From Verrucomicrobiota bacterium (GTDB lineage: Bacteria > Verrucomicrobiota > Verrucomicrobiia > Limisphaerales > JADJPG01), in the NCBI GenBank assembly GCA_016713365.1, contig JADJPG010000002.1, positions 127,278-191,277 on the forward strand: DNA of 64,000 nucleotides. The letters run 5' to 3'. How positions within the stretch are numbered: position 1 is the first letter of the stretch; every line of letters begins with the position of its first letter. Under the pieces are notes generated by a model. The model did not search any database. It saw only the letters and a program-made list of their open reading frames with translations, and was not told the origin of the DNA. Made by a program: the position numbers and the translations under genes. Below, piece by piece: positions 34,566-43,738 of this stretch.

Positions 34566-35099
34566 ATGAACTGGGAACAACAGTTGAAGTTGCAAGCGTG
34601 GATTGACGGTGAATTGTCGGAAAGCGACGCCCGTCGGGTGGCGGCCATGGTCGAATCGAATGCCACGGCGCGTGCTTTGGCGGAAGAATTGAGGATGGCC
34701 AGGGCCTTTATCTCGGCCAATGAACCGGTCGTTGCCGTGCCGGAATCCCGTGATTTTTACTGGAGCCAGATTCGCCGTCGTATTGAAAGCCCTGAGACTG
34801 TGCGCGAGCCGGTGGCTGGCCTCTCGTGGTCGTTGGTCTGGCGTCGCCTGGCGACTCCGCTTTCCGGCCTCGCGCTGGTGGCATTTCTCGCCGTGATCTC
34901 CTTCAACTCGTTCCGCAGTCCGGTCATTGATGACGGTTCGAGATTCATGGTGGAAGTAGAGAATCTTTCGGAAGACGTCGGTTCCATTTCCTATCGTTCG
35001 CAGTCGGAGAACATGTTCGTCGTTTATCTTTACAAGAAAGATCAAGACGTCGACTCGGAGACCTCCGCTGGCTCATCTGACGATACGTTCTTTCAATGA
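34566..35099 (+). CDS. Putative anti-sigma factor, single-pass membrane protein
   Basis: The 177-residue product starts with a short helical N-terminal domain (LQAWIDGELSESDARRVAAMVES) of the kind found in anti-sigma factors. It has no HxxxCxxC zinc motif. One transmembrane helix lies at about 100-117 (LATPLSGLALVAFLAVIS), and the remaining 60 residues would be periplasmic. It begins directly at the base after the sigma-factor stop codon and overlaps the next gene by ATGA. It is assigned by position and layout. Confidence 0.75.
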   Translation: MNWEQQLKLQAWIDGELSESDARRVAAMVESNATARALAEELRMARAFISANEPVVAVPESRDFYWSQIRRRIESPETVREPVAGLSWSLVWRRLATPLSGLALVAFLAVISFNSFRSPVIDDGSRFMVEVENLSEDVGSISYRSQSENMFVVYLYKKDQDVDSETSAGSSDDTFFQ

Positions 35100-35560
35100 G
35101 ACAGCGCTTGTTTTCCCGCCCGATTGTAAGGGTCTCCGTTGCGTTGCTTCTGCTTGCGGGCAGCACCGTTCAAACCTTTGCCGCGAATCTCAAGTTGGAG
35201 GCAAAGCTGATTTGGGGCACCGATGACGCGAAGTCTCCCAATCCCGAACACAAGGAAGTGGACGCAGCGACGAAGGAAAAGCTCCGCAAGGTTTTCAAGT
35301 GGAAGAACTACTACGTCGTCAATCGCATCACCAAACCGGTGCCCTCCCGAGCTAGCAATAAATTTGAGTTGAGCAAGGAATGCACGATTGAAATCAAGGA
35401 GCTCGAAGGACCTCGCGTGGAAGTGAAGCTGATTGGCAAGGGCAAGGAAGTTCACAAAACCACGCTGAATATCGAGAAGGGTCAGTCGGTTGTTTACTCC
35501 GGTGATGACACCAATCAAAGCGCCTGGTTTGTCATCATCACCGAACTCGCAGACAAATAG
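35096..35560 (+). CDS. Small secreted protein of unknown function in the sigma operon
   Basis: The 154-residue protein has a signal peptide (ending TVQTFAAN) and a compact beta-rich mature part with many Lys residues (LEAKLIWGTDDAKSPNPEHKEV, KVFKWKNYYVVNR, AWFVIITEL). No known domain is recognised. It overlaps the anti-sigma gene by four bases, so it is translationally coupled and probably part of, or a target of, the envelope-stress circuit. A strong bidirectional terminator follows. Confidence 0.75.
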   Translation: MRQRLFSRPIVRVSVALLLLAGSTVQTFAANLKLEAKLIWGTDDAKSPNPEHKEVDAATKEKLRKVFKWKNYYVVNRITKPVPSRASNKFELSKECTIEIKELEGPRVEVKLIGKGKEVHKTTLNIEKGQSVVYSGDDTNQSAWFVIITELADK

Positions 35561-35597
35561 TTCGGTTGTCCCTCTTTCTAATTCATCGCTGAAAAAA

Positions 35598-35627
35598 AAC
35601 GCCCCGCTGAAAAGCGGGGCGTTTCGT
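35598..35627. terminator. Bidirectional intrinsic terminator
   Basis: A perfect 11-base stem AACGCCCCGCT/AGCGGGGCGTT with a GAAA loop. On the plus strand it is followed by TCGTTTT; on the minus strand an A tract before it gives a T tract. It lies between the convergent secreted-protein gene and rng and can serve both. Confidence 0.93.
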
Positions 35628-35647
35628 TTTGCGCTGTTGAGTATCAA

Positions 35648-37624
35648 CTATGCGCTCGCCAGTTCTTCGTTGGACGCGACGTTGTAGATCTTGAACTGCT
35701 CCGCGTGCATCGAGGGTTCCGGTCGGAACAGCAGGCGTCCGAAGTAACGCTTCTCGATCTCGTTGAGCAGTTTCTCGTCTTCGGTGCGCAGACGTTGCAG
35801 AACGGTCGGGTGAACGACGATGCGCAGTTGAAAATCCGAGTCGTCACGTGGACGCTTCTTCAGGATCTCGTTCAACTTGCGCTGAATTTCCACGCTCATC
35901 GTCTCCGCGCTCTTCACCTTGCCCTTGCCCTTGCAATACGGGCAATCGTCGTAGACCGCTGAACGCACGCTCTCGCTGTGACGCTGGCGTGTCATCTCCA
36001 TGAGGCCGAGTTGTGAGATCGGCAGGATGTGAGTCTTGGCTTTGTCGCGGCGCAAGCCCTCGCGCATCTTCGAGTAAACCTGCTGCTGATCGCGGCGCGA
36101 CTTCATGTCGATGAAGTCGAGCACGATGAGTCCACCCATGTTGCGCAGGCGCAATTGGCGGCAAATTTCCTCCGCGGCTTCGAGGTTCACCTTGAGGATG
36201 GTTTGTTCCTGATCTTTGCCGCTCTTGTGGCGGCCGGTGTTGACGTCGATCGCTACGAGCGCCTCGGTTTCATCCACGACGATGTAGCCACCGCTCTTGA
36301 GCAGCACTTGCCGGCTGAACGTGGACTCCAACTGGCGCGTGATTCCAAAGCGATCGAAGATCGGCTGGTGATCGGTGTAGAGCTTCACCTTGTCCGCGGC
36401 ACGACGGGAGATCTTGGTGATCATCGCGCGCATGCGGTCGTGAGCCTGGGGGCTGTCCACTACGATGCGCTCGACATCTTCGGTGAGGAAGTCGCGCACT
36501 GTTCTCTCAATCAAGTCCGGCTCCTGGAAGACGCAGGTGGCGCTGGGCTGTTTCTTGATCTTGTCCTGAATCTGGTACCATTCCTCCAGCAGCAACGCGA
36601 GGTCGCGCACGAAGTAGCGCAATTGCTGGCCTTCACCGACCGTTCGCATGATAACCCCCATGCCTTCCGGAATCGTGAGCTGACGAAGGATTTTTTTCAG
36701 GCGCTGGCGTTCTTCCTGATTCTCAATCTTGCGTGAGATGCCGCTCTGATCGGAATTCGGCAGCAGCACGAGGTAACGGCCGGGCAGCACAAGGTTCGTG
36801 GTGACGCGCGGACCTTTGGTGCCGATGGGGCCCTTGGTGACCTGCACGATCAAATCGCTGCCGGGCGGGTAGAGGCGCGGGATGTCTTTCTGGGTGATCT
36901 TCGGCTTGTCGCGTTTGCGGCCGCCTTCACGTTCGACGACTTCCACGCCGCTGTCGAAGTTGCTCGGAACAATATCCCAGTAATGCAGGAACGCATTTTT
37001 CTCGAAACCGATGTCGACGAAGGCGGCTTTCAGCCCGTCTTCCATGTTGCGCACCTTGCCTTTGAAGATGCTGCCGACGAGACGTTCCTCGGATGTGCGT
37101 TCGATCGTGAACTCTTCCAAACGCCCTTCCTCGGAAACGGCGACGCGTGTCTCTAACGCCTCGGCGTTGATGATCACTTCCTTGTGCGTCTTCTTCACCG
37201 GACGGATCAGCTTCTGCACCTTCTTGATGACCTTCGAGGCTGTCGCCTTGATGGCTTCTAGAAGGGTCTTCGGCTTCTCTTCAACGTGAACCGGCTTGTA
37301 GGCTTCCTCTTCCACCTCGGCGGGTGTTTCGAGGTTTGGTTCACGGAATTCGTTGCGGTTACCTGTTGCCGCGTCCGGTGCGGGTTCGGCGGGCACGCCT
37401 TCGGGCGGGAGCCCGGCGGCGATGTTTTCCGCGCGGTCGATCTCTTTCTGGTAACGCGACCGCTCGAACAACGGCTCGTTGCCGCTGGCGGGCTTGTCGC
37501 CCACGGCATCGGCGCGGGCCTGCTGCGCTTCGCGTTCCTGATGCTTGCCCGGCTTGGGCCCGCCACTGGGTCGGAAACGCATTCCGCCCCGGCGCCGGCG
37601 CCCAAAATGTTTTGATTCACTCAT
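35648..37624 (-). CDS. rng: Ribonuclease E/G family endoribonuclease
   Basis: This single-strand-specific endoribonuclease functions in rRNA maturation and mRNA decay. A basic, Pro/Glu-rich N-terminal extension of about 150 residues precedes the catalytic part. The S1 domain follows (VGSIFKGKVRNMEDGLKAAFVDIGFEKNAFLHYWDI). The RNase E active-site Asp residues are in VAIDVNTGRHKSGK and GLIVLDFIDMKSRRDQQQV, and the zinc-link motif is CPYCKGKGKV. At 658 residues it lies between RNase G (490) and long RNase E. It lies directly downstream of rodA on the same strand, the classic mre-rng order. Confidence 0.94.
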   Translation of the reverse strand: MSESKHFGRRRRGGMRFRPSGGPKPGKHQEREAQQARADAVGDKPASGNEPLFERSRYQKEIDRAENIAAGLPPEGVPAEPAPDAATGNRNEFREPNLETPAEVEEEAYKPVHVEEKPKTLLEAIKATASKVIKKVQKLIRPVKKTHKEVIINAEALETRVAVSEEGRLEEFTIERTSEERLVGSIFKGKVRNMEDGLKAAFVDIGFEKNAFLHYWDIVPSNFDSGVEVVEREGGRKRDKPKITQKDIPRLYPPGSDLIVQVTKGPIGTKGPRVTTNLVLPGRYLVLLPNSDQSGISRKIENQEERQRLKKILRQLTIPEGMGVIMRTVGEGQQLRYFVRDLALLLEEWYQIQDKIKKQPSATCVFQEPDLIERTVRDFLTEDVERIVVDSPQAHDRMRAMITKISRRAADKVKLYTDHQPIFDRFGITRQLESTFSRQVLLKSGGYIVVDETEALVAIDVNTGRHKSGKDQEQTILKVNLEAAEEICRQLRLRNMGGLIVLDFIDMKSRRDQQQVYSKMREGLRRDKAKTHILPISQLGLMEMTRQRHSESVRSAVYDDCPYCKGKGKVKSAETMSVEIQRKLNEILKKRPRDDSDFQLRIVVHPTVLQRLRTEDEKLLNEIEKRYFGRLLFRPEPSMHAEQFKIYNVASNEELASA

Positions 37625-37626
37625 AT

Positions 37627-38835
37627 CTAGGACCTTCTATGGATATACACGTTTTGCAAAATGCCTGCGGCGATCAACGAGCAGAGCACTGAAGATCCGC
37701 CATAACTTAGCAGCGGCAGTGGCACCCCCGTTACGGGCATCAAGCGAATGTTCATGCCGATATTGATGAAGACATGGCTGAAGAGCATCGCAACGACGCC
37801 TACAGCCAGCAACTTGCCCAGGCGATCGCGAGCCTGGCCGGCAATTCTTATGCCGGTGAACAACACCACGGAGTAAAGCATGACCACAGTCACGCTCCCC
37901 ATGAATCCTTTCTCCTCGGCAATGACGGAGAAAATGAAATCGTTATGCGCCACACCGCGCGGCAAATAGCCTAGCGCGTTCTGTGTGCCATCGCGCCAGC
38001 CCTTGCCGGTCAATCCGCCGGAACCGACGGAGATGAGCGCCTGGGTGACGTTGTAGGAATCATTTCGAGACTGGCGACGAGCTTCTGCCTTCTGCGCGGG
38101 GGTGGCATCAGCCGGCACGCCATCAATCCCGAAATAAGTCAGCAGCCGTCGACGCTGATAATCTTCCAGCTTGATCTGCCACGAAGGTGGAGCAAATAGG
38201 ACGTCGATCAAGATCAACGACACCAGCAGGCCAGACGCGCCAATCAGCGAGACGATGAACCGTGGAGGAACGCCTCCCACAAACATGGTCACCAGACCGA
38301 CGGGAAGAAGGATCAACGCCGAACCGAGATCCGGTTCCTTGAGGATCAGGATAAATGGCAGCATGACCATTCCAATGGCTTTCCAGAAAAGCTTGGGCGA
38401 TCGCAATTCGTCCACGGGCCGGCTGAGAAAGCTCGCCATCGCGATGATGACGCCCAGCTTCGCAAACTCCGACGGCTGGATGGAAAAGAGTCCCAGGTTG
38501 ATCCACCGCCGCGCGCCCCAGCCTTGCGTGGAGCCGATGCCGGGAATCACTACCGCGATGAGCAACAGGATGGTGCCCCAGTAGATGACGATCGACCATC
38601 GGGCGATGATCCGGTAGTCGACGAGGCACAAGGTTGCCATCGCGCCGGTGCCGAGGACGTACCAGCAGATTTGACGGAACCACGCCTGGTTGTACCACGC
38701 GGTCAACGATACGGACTCGTTCGCCATGGTGGCGCTGAACACGAAGAATGCGCCGACCATCATCAGCCCGCCGAGCGCGGCGAGCATCAGCCAATCCACG
38801 GGCGGTTGGCGTTCGTTGACGGGTTGGCGAATCAT
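37627..38835 (-). CDS. rodA: Rod-shape peptidoglycan polymerase RodA
   Basis: RodA is a SEDS-family glycosyltransferase that polymerises peptidoglycan during elongation. It has about ten hydrophobic segments and signature stretches: GWGARRWINLGLFSIQPSEFAKLGVI, ILKEPDLGSALILLPVGL, HNDFIFSVIAEEKGFMGS and GVPLPLLSYGGSSVL. Start is ATG 38835 (402 residues); a longer reading to 38919 runs into mrdA and adds no similarity. It overlaps the mrdA stop by ATGA and is followed two bases later by rng. It works with the transpeptidase encoded just upstream. Confidence 0.95.
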   Translation of the reverse strand: MIRQPVNERQPPVDWLMLAALGGLMMVGAFFVFSATMANESVSLTAWYNQAWFRQICWYVLGTGAMATLCLVDYRIIARWSIVIYWGTILLLIAVVIPGIGSTQGWGARRWINLGLFSIQPSEFAKLGVIIAMASFLSRPVDELRSPKLFWKAIGMVMLPFILILKEPDLGSALILLPVGLVTMFVGGVPPRFIVSLIGASGLLVSLILIDVLFAPPSWQIKLEDYQRRRLLTYFGIDGVPADATPAQKAEARRQSRNDSYNVTQALISVGSGGLTGKGWRDGTQNALGYLPRGVAHNDFIFSVIAEEKGFMGSVTVVMLYSVVLFTGIRIAGQARDRLGKLLAVGVVAMLFSHVFINIGMNIRLMPVTGVPLPLLSYGGSSVLCSLIAAGILQNVYIHRRS

Positions 38836-40820
38836 GGAGTGTTCACGGCGATGGAGGGACGACCCTCGTTTTCCAGTTTTTGGATCGCGCGATAAATCTT
38901 TGCAGCCGCTGGCGCGCACGTGCCGCCGCCGGATGCGCCTTCCTCGACCATCACCACCACGACCCAGCGCGGATTTTCAAAGGGAGCACAGGAGGCGAAC
39001 CACGTGGTGTGTCCGACGATTTGTCCGCGTGGATTGGTAATCTGTGCGGTGCCAGTTTTGCCGCCGATCCGCATGCCGGGAACAAGCGCCGCCTTGCCGG
39101 TGCCGCCTTCCTCAACGTCGGCGAGCATCGCCTCGCGCGTGATCGCGAGCGTGGTGTCGCTCACGCCGAGCAGATTGCGCGGTGGCTTGGTGGGAAACTC
39201 GATGACGGTTTCGTCGCTGTTCGGATCGGCGGGTTCAATCCTCTGAACGAGCCGCGGCCACATGACTTTGCCGCCATTGGCGATCGAGGAAATCATGACG
39301 GCCATCTGCAGCGGGGTAACGCTCAGGCGCCCCTGACCGATGCACACGTACGCGGTGTCGGGAGCAATCCAGCCGCGGCGGACTTCGGCGATCTTCGGCA
39401 GGTAACCAGGCGTTTCCTGGCTGCTGAGCAGACCGGTCTTCTCGCCGAGATGCAGCCGCTGGCCAAGCTGGATGATGCGCTCGATGCCGGCGCGCATGCC
39501 GTTGGTGATGAAATAGGTGTTGCTCGATTTGATGAACGCTTTCTTGAAGTCGTATTCGCCCGCTTCAGCCAAATCATCGATAGGCTTGTTTCGGCCGGGC
39601 ACGCGGATGTAACCGGGGTTGGAGATGCGTTCGTTCGGATCGACGCCGGCCTCGAGCGCTGCCAGGCCGGTCAGGACTTTGAAGATCGATCCGGGCGCGT
39701 AATTCTCCTGCATCGCACGGTTAATCTGCGGCTTGAGGGTTGGGCTGTTCAGGTGGAACCAGTTGTTGCTGCTGATGCGGGGAATGAAGGAATTGAGATC
39801 GAAGGACGGCGCTGAAGCCAGGGCCAGCACATCGCCGGTGTGTGGGTCCATGACGACGGCCGCGCCTTTCACCGAGCCGGCCATGGCTTGCTCAAGGGCG
39901 GTTTCGGCGGCGCGCTGGATGTCGGCATCGATCGTCAGCACCAGGTTTTTGCCGGGCTCGGCGGGCATCCAGACGTTCTCGGACTGGCGGTAGCCGAGGC
40001 TGTTGACGAGCACGGATTTCACGCCTGCCTTGCCGCGAAGCTCGGCGTCGAATTCTCCTTCCACGCCGACGTTGCCGCGATAATCGGGCAGCCGGAAATT
40101 CACATCCGCGACCTCGCCTTCGAGCGAACGATTGTCACGAACCAGGTAGCCAATGACGTGGCAGGCGAGATTTGTACCGGGGTAGTAGCGCGTGGGCTGG
40201 ATTTCAAGATCGACGCCGGGCGGTGTGGACGAGCTTTCAAGCAGCCGGGCGATTTGATTTTGATCGAGGTTGGTGAAGATCGGCAGCGGCAGCGCAAGCT
40301 GACTGCTGTAGTGTTTCATGAACTCTTCGAAGGTGAACTCCGCAGGCTGCTGCACGATGGTCGAGATGCGCTGGACGATGTTGCTGACGACGCGGTAGCG
40401 GACCTGGGCTTCGAGCGCGCGCCGCTGGGCGAGTGACATTTTCGGGAACTGCTTCTTGACCGGATCCGCGCCGAGCCAGCGTCGCCACGCGGGGAGGGCG
40501 TTGGTGACGAACTGTGGCTGGCGGCTGCGGGCGTATTCCGCGCGGAATTCATGGCGCAGTTCGTCGAGGTACAGGATGACGTTGTAGCTCGGGCGATTCT
40601 CGGCGATGGCCGCGCTGTGGCGGTCGAGGATCTTTCCGCGGATGGCGGGAATTCGGACGGTGCGGAAGGATTGGGACTTCTGGTTTTCCGTGTAGTGCCG
40701 GTAGGAGATGATTTGCACCCACCACAGGCCGGCGATGAGGACGCCCATGCCCAAGAGCACCACCAGCGTGAGGGTGCGTAGATGCGGATCGTTCTTCTTG
40801 AGCTGGTCGAAGACAATCAT
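38832..40820 (-). CDS. mrdA: Penicillin-binding protein 2
   Basis: PBP2 is the class B transpeptidase that cross-links elongating cell wall with RodA. It has an N-terminal membrane anchor (LTLVVLLGMGVLIAGLWWVQII), a dimerisation domain with RIPAIRGKILDRH, and a transpeptidase domain. The domain has the catalytic motif APGSIFKVLTGL (SxxK), KSSNTYF (SxN) and GKTGTAQI (KTG). Length 662 is normal. Three bases separate it from mreD upstream and four bases overlap rodA downstream. Confidence 0.95.
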   Translation of the reverse strand: MIVFDQLKKNDPHLRTLTLVVLLGMGVLIAGLWWVQIISYRHYTENQKSQSFRTVRIPAIRGKILDRHSAAIAENRPSYNVILYLDELRHEFRAEYARSRQPQFVTNALPAWRRWLGADPVKKQFPKMSLAQRRALEAQVRYRVVSNIVQRISTIVQQPAEFTFEEFMKHYSSQLALPLPIFTNLDQNQIARLLESSSTPPGVDLEIQPTRYYPGTNLACHVIGYLVRDNRSLEGEVADVNFRLPDYRGNVGVEGEFDAELRGKAGVKSVLVNSLGYRQSENVWMPAEPGKNLVLTIDADIQRAAETALEQAMAGSVKGAAVVMDPHTGDVLALASAPSFDLNSFIPRISSNNWFHLNSPTLKPQINRAMQENYAPGSIFKVLTGLAALEAGVDPNERISNPGYIRVPGRNKPIDDLAEAGEYDFKKAFIKSSNTYFITNGMRAGIERIIQLGQRLHLGEKTGLLSSQETPGYLPKIAEVRRGWIAPDTAYVCIGQGRLSVTPLQMAVMISSIANGGKVMWPRLVQRIEPADPNSDETVIEFPTKPPRNLLGVSDTTLAITREAMLADVEEGGTGKAALVPGMRIGGKTGTAQITNPRGQIVGHTTWFASCAPFENPRWVVVVMVEEGASGGGTCAPAAAKIYRAIQKLENEGRPSIAVNTP

Positions 40821-40822
40821 GG

Positions 40823-41374
40823 TTATTGCCTTCCTCTCTTGATCTGCCGGTCGGGACGGAAACTGGACTCGCCGAGTGGCCGGTAGTTGAAGGTTTCACC
40901 GATGCGATTGAACACGAAGAACCAGAGCGGCGTAATCGCTCCACCCATCAGGCTCATCGCGATCCATTGCCAGAGCGAGAACCAGCTGAGGAGCGGCTGA
41001 ACCTGGGTGTTCATCAGCAACACCAGTGTGACAATGGGAACGGCGGCGGTGGCGCAAAGTCCGAGGATGAATTGTGCGAACGCTTGCTGGCGGAGAATCA
41101 AATCGCTGAACTGGTGGATAACGAGTCCCACGAGAAACAACGGGAGCAGGCTGATCCCCAGTGGATTCGCGGAGAGCGAATCGATCCAGAGCCCGCAGCT
41201 GAGCGCCACGATGGTGAAGGTAAGGACGCCGCCGCTTAACGCTGCGTAGACGACGAGGCTGGGGATCAAATCGATCTGCACGACGACGAGATGACGAAAC
41301 TCATTGAAGGTCGCCTGGGCGTAAATCGCCAGGTAGGCAACCAGAAGAATCGCGATGGTGTTGAACCAGCTCAT
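40823..41374 (-). CDS. mreD: Rod shape-determining protein MreD
   Basis: MreD is a small inner-membrane protein of the elongasome. The 183-residue product has five to six hydrophobic helices (MSWFNTIAILLVAYLAIYAQATF, GVLTFTIVALSCGLWIDSLS, GISLLPLFLVGLVIH). It includes a moderately conserved GLWIDSLSANPLG turn, like the family's G(L/F)xxDxxxxxxxG motif, and ends in a basic tail. It lies six bases after mreC and three bases before mrdA. Confidence 0.9.
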   Translation of the reverse strand: MSWFNTIAILLVAYLAIYAQATFNEFRHLVVVQIDLIPSLVVYAALSGGVLTFTIVALSCGLWIDSLSANPLGISLLPLFLVGLVIHQFSDLILRQQAFAQFILGLCATAAVPIVTLVLLMNTQVQPLLSWFSLWQWIAMSLMGGAITPLWFFVFNRIGETFNYRPLGESSFRPDRQIKRGRQ

Positions 41375-41380
41375 GTTTCG

Positions 41381-42193
41381 TCAGGGCATCAGGATGAAGA
41401 CTTCTTCGAGGCGGTTCATGTTCACGGCGAGCCGCACCTGGGCTTCCTTGTATAGGCCGTAGCCGATGCTGCGAAAGTCGGCGATTTGCCCGACGACAAT
41501 TCCTTTGGGAAACACGCCGCCCATGCCGCTGGTAACCACGACCTGACCGGGGATGAGTTTGCTGTTTCGCGAGAGGTAGGTGAGATCAACCAGGGCGTGG
41601 TCCAGGGGGCTTGAGGAGGCGGGTGCGATGAATCCTTGCTCCCGGCTCTTGTCGTCGCCGACGAGAACGGCGACTCGGCAATCCGGATCGCCGACCAGCA
41701 CGACATGCGATTGGGCGAAGCTCACGCCAGCGATGCGCCCCACCAATCCTTCAGCGGTGACCACCGGGAGATTCGTGACTACGCCGTCGCGGGTGCCGCG
41801 GTCGATGGTGATCGTCTTCCACCAGTTCACCGGGTCGCGGGCGACGACTCGGGCCATCTTCGTTTTCCACGGATACTGGCGCGGGATGTTGAAGTAATCG
41901 CGCAGGCGATCGTTTTCGCGTTTCCATTCGTCAGCCTGACGGAAGTAAAGCGTAGAGAGCTGATTCGTCTTGTGCTGCCACTGAAGCTGGCGGATGAGCT
42001 CGCGTCGGGAGAGCAGGGAATAGCTGGAATTCTCCGCGAGGTCGCCGAGAGAGCCGGACATGCCGAAGAGAGGGAGGAAGATACCGCTGATGGCGAGCTT
42101 GAGGTTCGCCGCCGCCCGGTCGGGCAGCTTGAGGAGCACGAAGGTGCAGAGGATGATTACCCCCAGTGCAATATATTGCGGACGTTTTAACAT
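41381..42193 (-). CDS. mreC: Rod shape-determining protein MreC
   Basis: MreC is a single-pass periplasmic scaffold that activates PBP2. An N-terminal helix (YIALGVIILCTFVLLKLP), a coiled-coil stretch (LSRRELIRQLQWQHKTNQLSTLYFRQADEWKRENDRLRDYF) and the beta-domain follow in the usual order (RVVARDPVNWWKTITIDRGTRDGV, GLVGRIAGVSFAQSHVVLVGD, VVTSGMGGVFPKGIVVGQI). Length 270 is normal. It lies 83 bases downstream of mreB. Confidence 0.94.
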   Translation of the reverse strand: MLKRPQYIALGVIILCTFVLLKLPDRAAANLKLAISGIFLPLFGMSGSLGDLAENSSYSLLSRRELIRQLQWQHKTNQLSTLYFRQADEWKRENDRLRDYFNIPRQYPWKTKMARVVARDPVNWWKTITIDRGTRDGVVTNLPVVTAEGLVGRIAGVSFAQSHVVLVGDPDCRVAVLVGDDKSREQGFIAPASSSPLDHALVDLTYLSRNSKLIPGQVVVTSGMGGVFPKGIVVGQIADFRSIGYGLYKEAQVRLAVNMNRLEEVFILMP

Positions 42194-42276
42194 CTATTCA
42201 CCCAACACGCATCAATGCGGCAGCGTTGTGCTGCAGCGATGCCGTCACACACGACGGCGATGGGATTGGGCGAACG

Positions 42277-43311
42277 CTAGGCGCGGGTGCCGGCGGTGTT
42301 CGTGACCCGCTTGAGGAATTGAAGCTCTTGCAAGACGCGTCCCGTGCCATTGGCCACGGCGGTCAGTGGATCGTCGGCAATGTGGACCGGCAATCCGGTC
42401 TCTTCAGCCACCAGCCGATCGATGCCTCTCAACAAGGCACCACCACCCGCCATGACAATTCCCCGGTCGACCAGGTCGGCCGAGAGTTCAGGCGGGCAGC
42501 GTTCCAGCGTAATGCGGACGGACTCCAAAATACTTGAAAGCGGTTCCTGCAAGGCCTCGCGAATCTCCTCCGAACGTATGGTCAACGTCTTGGGCAATCC
42601 GGCGGACAAATCGCGACCCTTCACTTCCATCGTCAATTCCTGCTCCAGCGGAAATGCGGATCCGATCCGGATCTTGATTTCTTCCGCTGTGCGTTCGCCA
42701 ATCATCAAATTGTAGGCCCGCTTCATGTGCGCAACGATCGTTTCGTCAAATTCGTCTCCGCCTACCCTCAGGCTGCGGCTGAAGACGATGCCGGCGAGGG
42801 AGATGATTGCGATTTCGCAAGTTCCTCCGCCGATATCAACGATCATGTTGCCCGCCGGTTCATGAACCGGCAGACCGACTCCGATGGCCGACGCCATCGG
42901 TTGTTCAATAAGGTAAACCTCGCGCGCACCCGCATGGGTGGCCGAGTCTTTGACGGCCCGTTTTTCCACTTCCGTAATGCCACTTGGCACTGCAACCACC
43001 ACGCGGGGGGCGATGAGCTTGCGATGATGCACCTTCTGGATGAAATGACGCAGCATCGCCTCGGTGATTTCAAAATCAGCGATGACACCGTCCTTCATGG
43101 GCCGGATGGCCACAATATTACCAGGAGTGCGGCCCAACATTCTCTTGGCCTCTTCGCCGACGGCCAGAACGTTGGTAGTCCCTGCTTGGATGGCTACAAC
43201 GGAAGGTTCACGCAGAACAATGCCTTGGTCACGGACGTAAACAAGAGAGTTCGCCGTGCCGAGGTCGATGCCAATGTCGTTGGAAAACAGGCTTTTAACT
43301 TGTGCGAACAT
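42277..43311 (-). CDS. mreB: Rod shape-determining protein MreB
   Basis: MreB is a bacterial actin that orients cell-wall synthesis. The actin fold motifs are present: DIGIDLGTANSLVYVRDQGIVLREPSVVA (phosphate 1), VAVPSGITEVEKRAVKDS, AIGVGLPVHEPAGNMIVDIGGGTCEIAIISL (phosphate 2), and IVMAGGGALLRGIDRLVAEETGLPVHIADDPLTAVANGTG (adenosine). Length 344 is normal. It is the first gene of the mreBCD-mrdA-rodA-rng operon. The upstream 427 bases up to yjbQ carry no protein gene. Confidence 0.97.
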   Translation of the reverse strand: MFAQVKSLFSNDIGIDLGTANSLVYVRDQGIVLREPSVVAIQAGTTNVLAVGEEAKRMLGRTPGNIVAIRPMKDGVIADFEITEAMLRHFIQKVHHRKLIAPRVVVAVPSGITEVEKRAVKDSATHAGAREVYLIEQPMASAIGVGLPVHEPAGNMIVDIGGGTCEIAIISLAGIVFSRSLRVGGDEFDETIVAHMKRAYNLMIGERTAEEIKIRIGSAFPLEQELTMEVKGRDLSAGLPKTLTIRSEEIREALQEPLSSILESVRITLERCPPELSADLVDRGIVMAGGGALLRGIDRLVAEETGLPVHIADDPLTAVANGTGRVLQELQFLKRVTNTAGTRA

Positions 43312-43738
43312 GAATTGTGCCTAGCACGGGACTCAAGGTATGGGGGCGAAAGAGGCAAGGTCAAGCGTTTACACACAATATGCTGCGTTGATCATTCCGT
43401 GCTACTACGGAACCCCTGAGACAGATTGGCTCCTCCAAGGCTCAGGGTCAAAATAGTGAAACTCCGAAGGGCGCAAGATGCGGCAATGCTGGGTGGGGTG
43501 CGATTTCTTGGAAATTGCTGTCGTCCCCAGTTCTGGTGACTGGCTGGGGACGCGGATTCGGGTAATTTGATGACGTGTTACACGCTTGGTTCTCAGGTGT
43601 GTGTTCTGTGTGAAAAGGCCGGACCTGTTGTCCGGCCTTTCGTGTTTCTAGGTTTGGCGCCCGATTTCCCGCCCAATCGGCGCTTCGCCTGATCGAATTC
43701 CTCCTCGACGCAGAGTCCTGTGCGAACAGAGTGAACTT
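43312..43738. other. Gene-free divergent region with possible small RNA
   Basis: This 427-base stretch between mreB (minus) and yjbQ (plus) holds no convincing protein gene. It has a hairpin with a 9-base perfect stem (43522-43530 with 43544-43552, CGTCCCCAG/CTGGGGACG) and a strong terminator at 43614-43645 with no gene before it on the plus strand. It should also contain the mreB promoter. A small RNA of up to about 250 bases, or an attenuated leader of yjbQ, would fit. Confidence 0.5.
43614..43645 (+). terminator. Orphan intrinsic terminator upstream of yjbQ
   Basis: A perfect 11-base stem AAAGGCCGGAC/GTCCGGCCTTT with a 5-base loop. The T-rich tail is short (three T in the stem end, then CGTGTTTC). 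It precedes the yjbQ start by about 95 bases. No open reading frame ends before it on this strand. Confidence 0.8.

Noticed and set aside
43400..43645. tmRNA, RNase P RNA, SRP RNA or 6S RNA gene
   Set aside because: None of the conserved sequence blocks of the first three is visible, and the large closing stem of 6S RNA could not be drawn; kept only as an unnamed small-RNA candidate.
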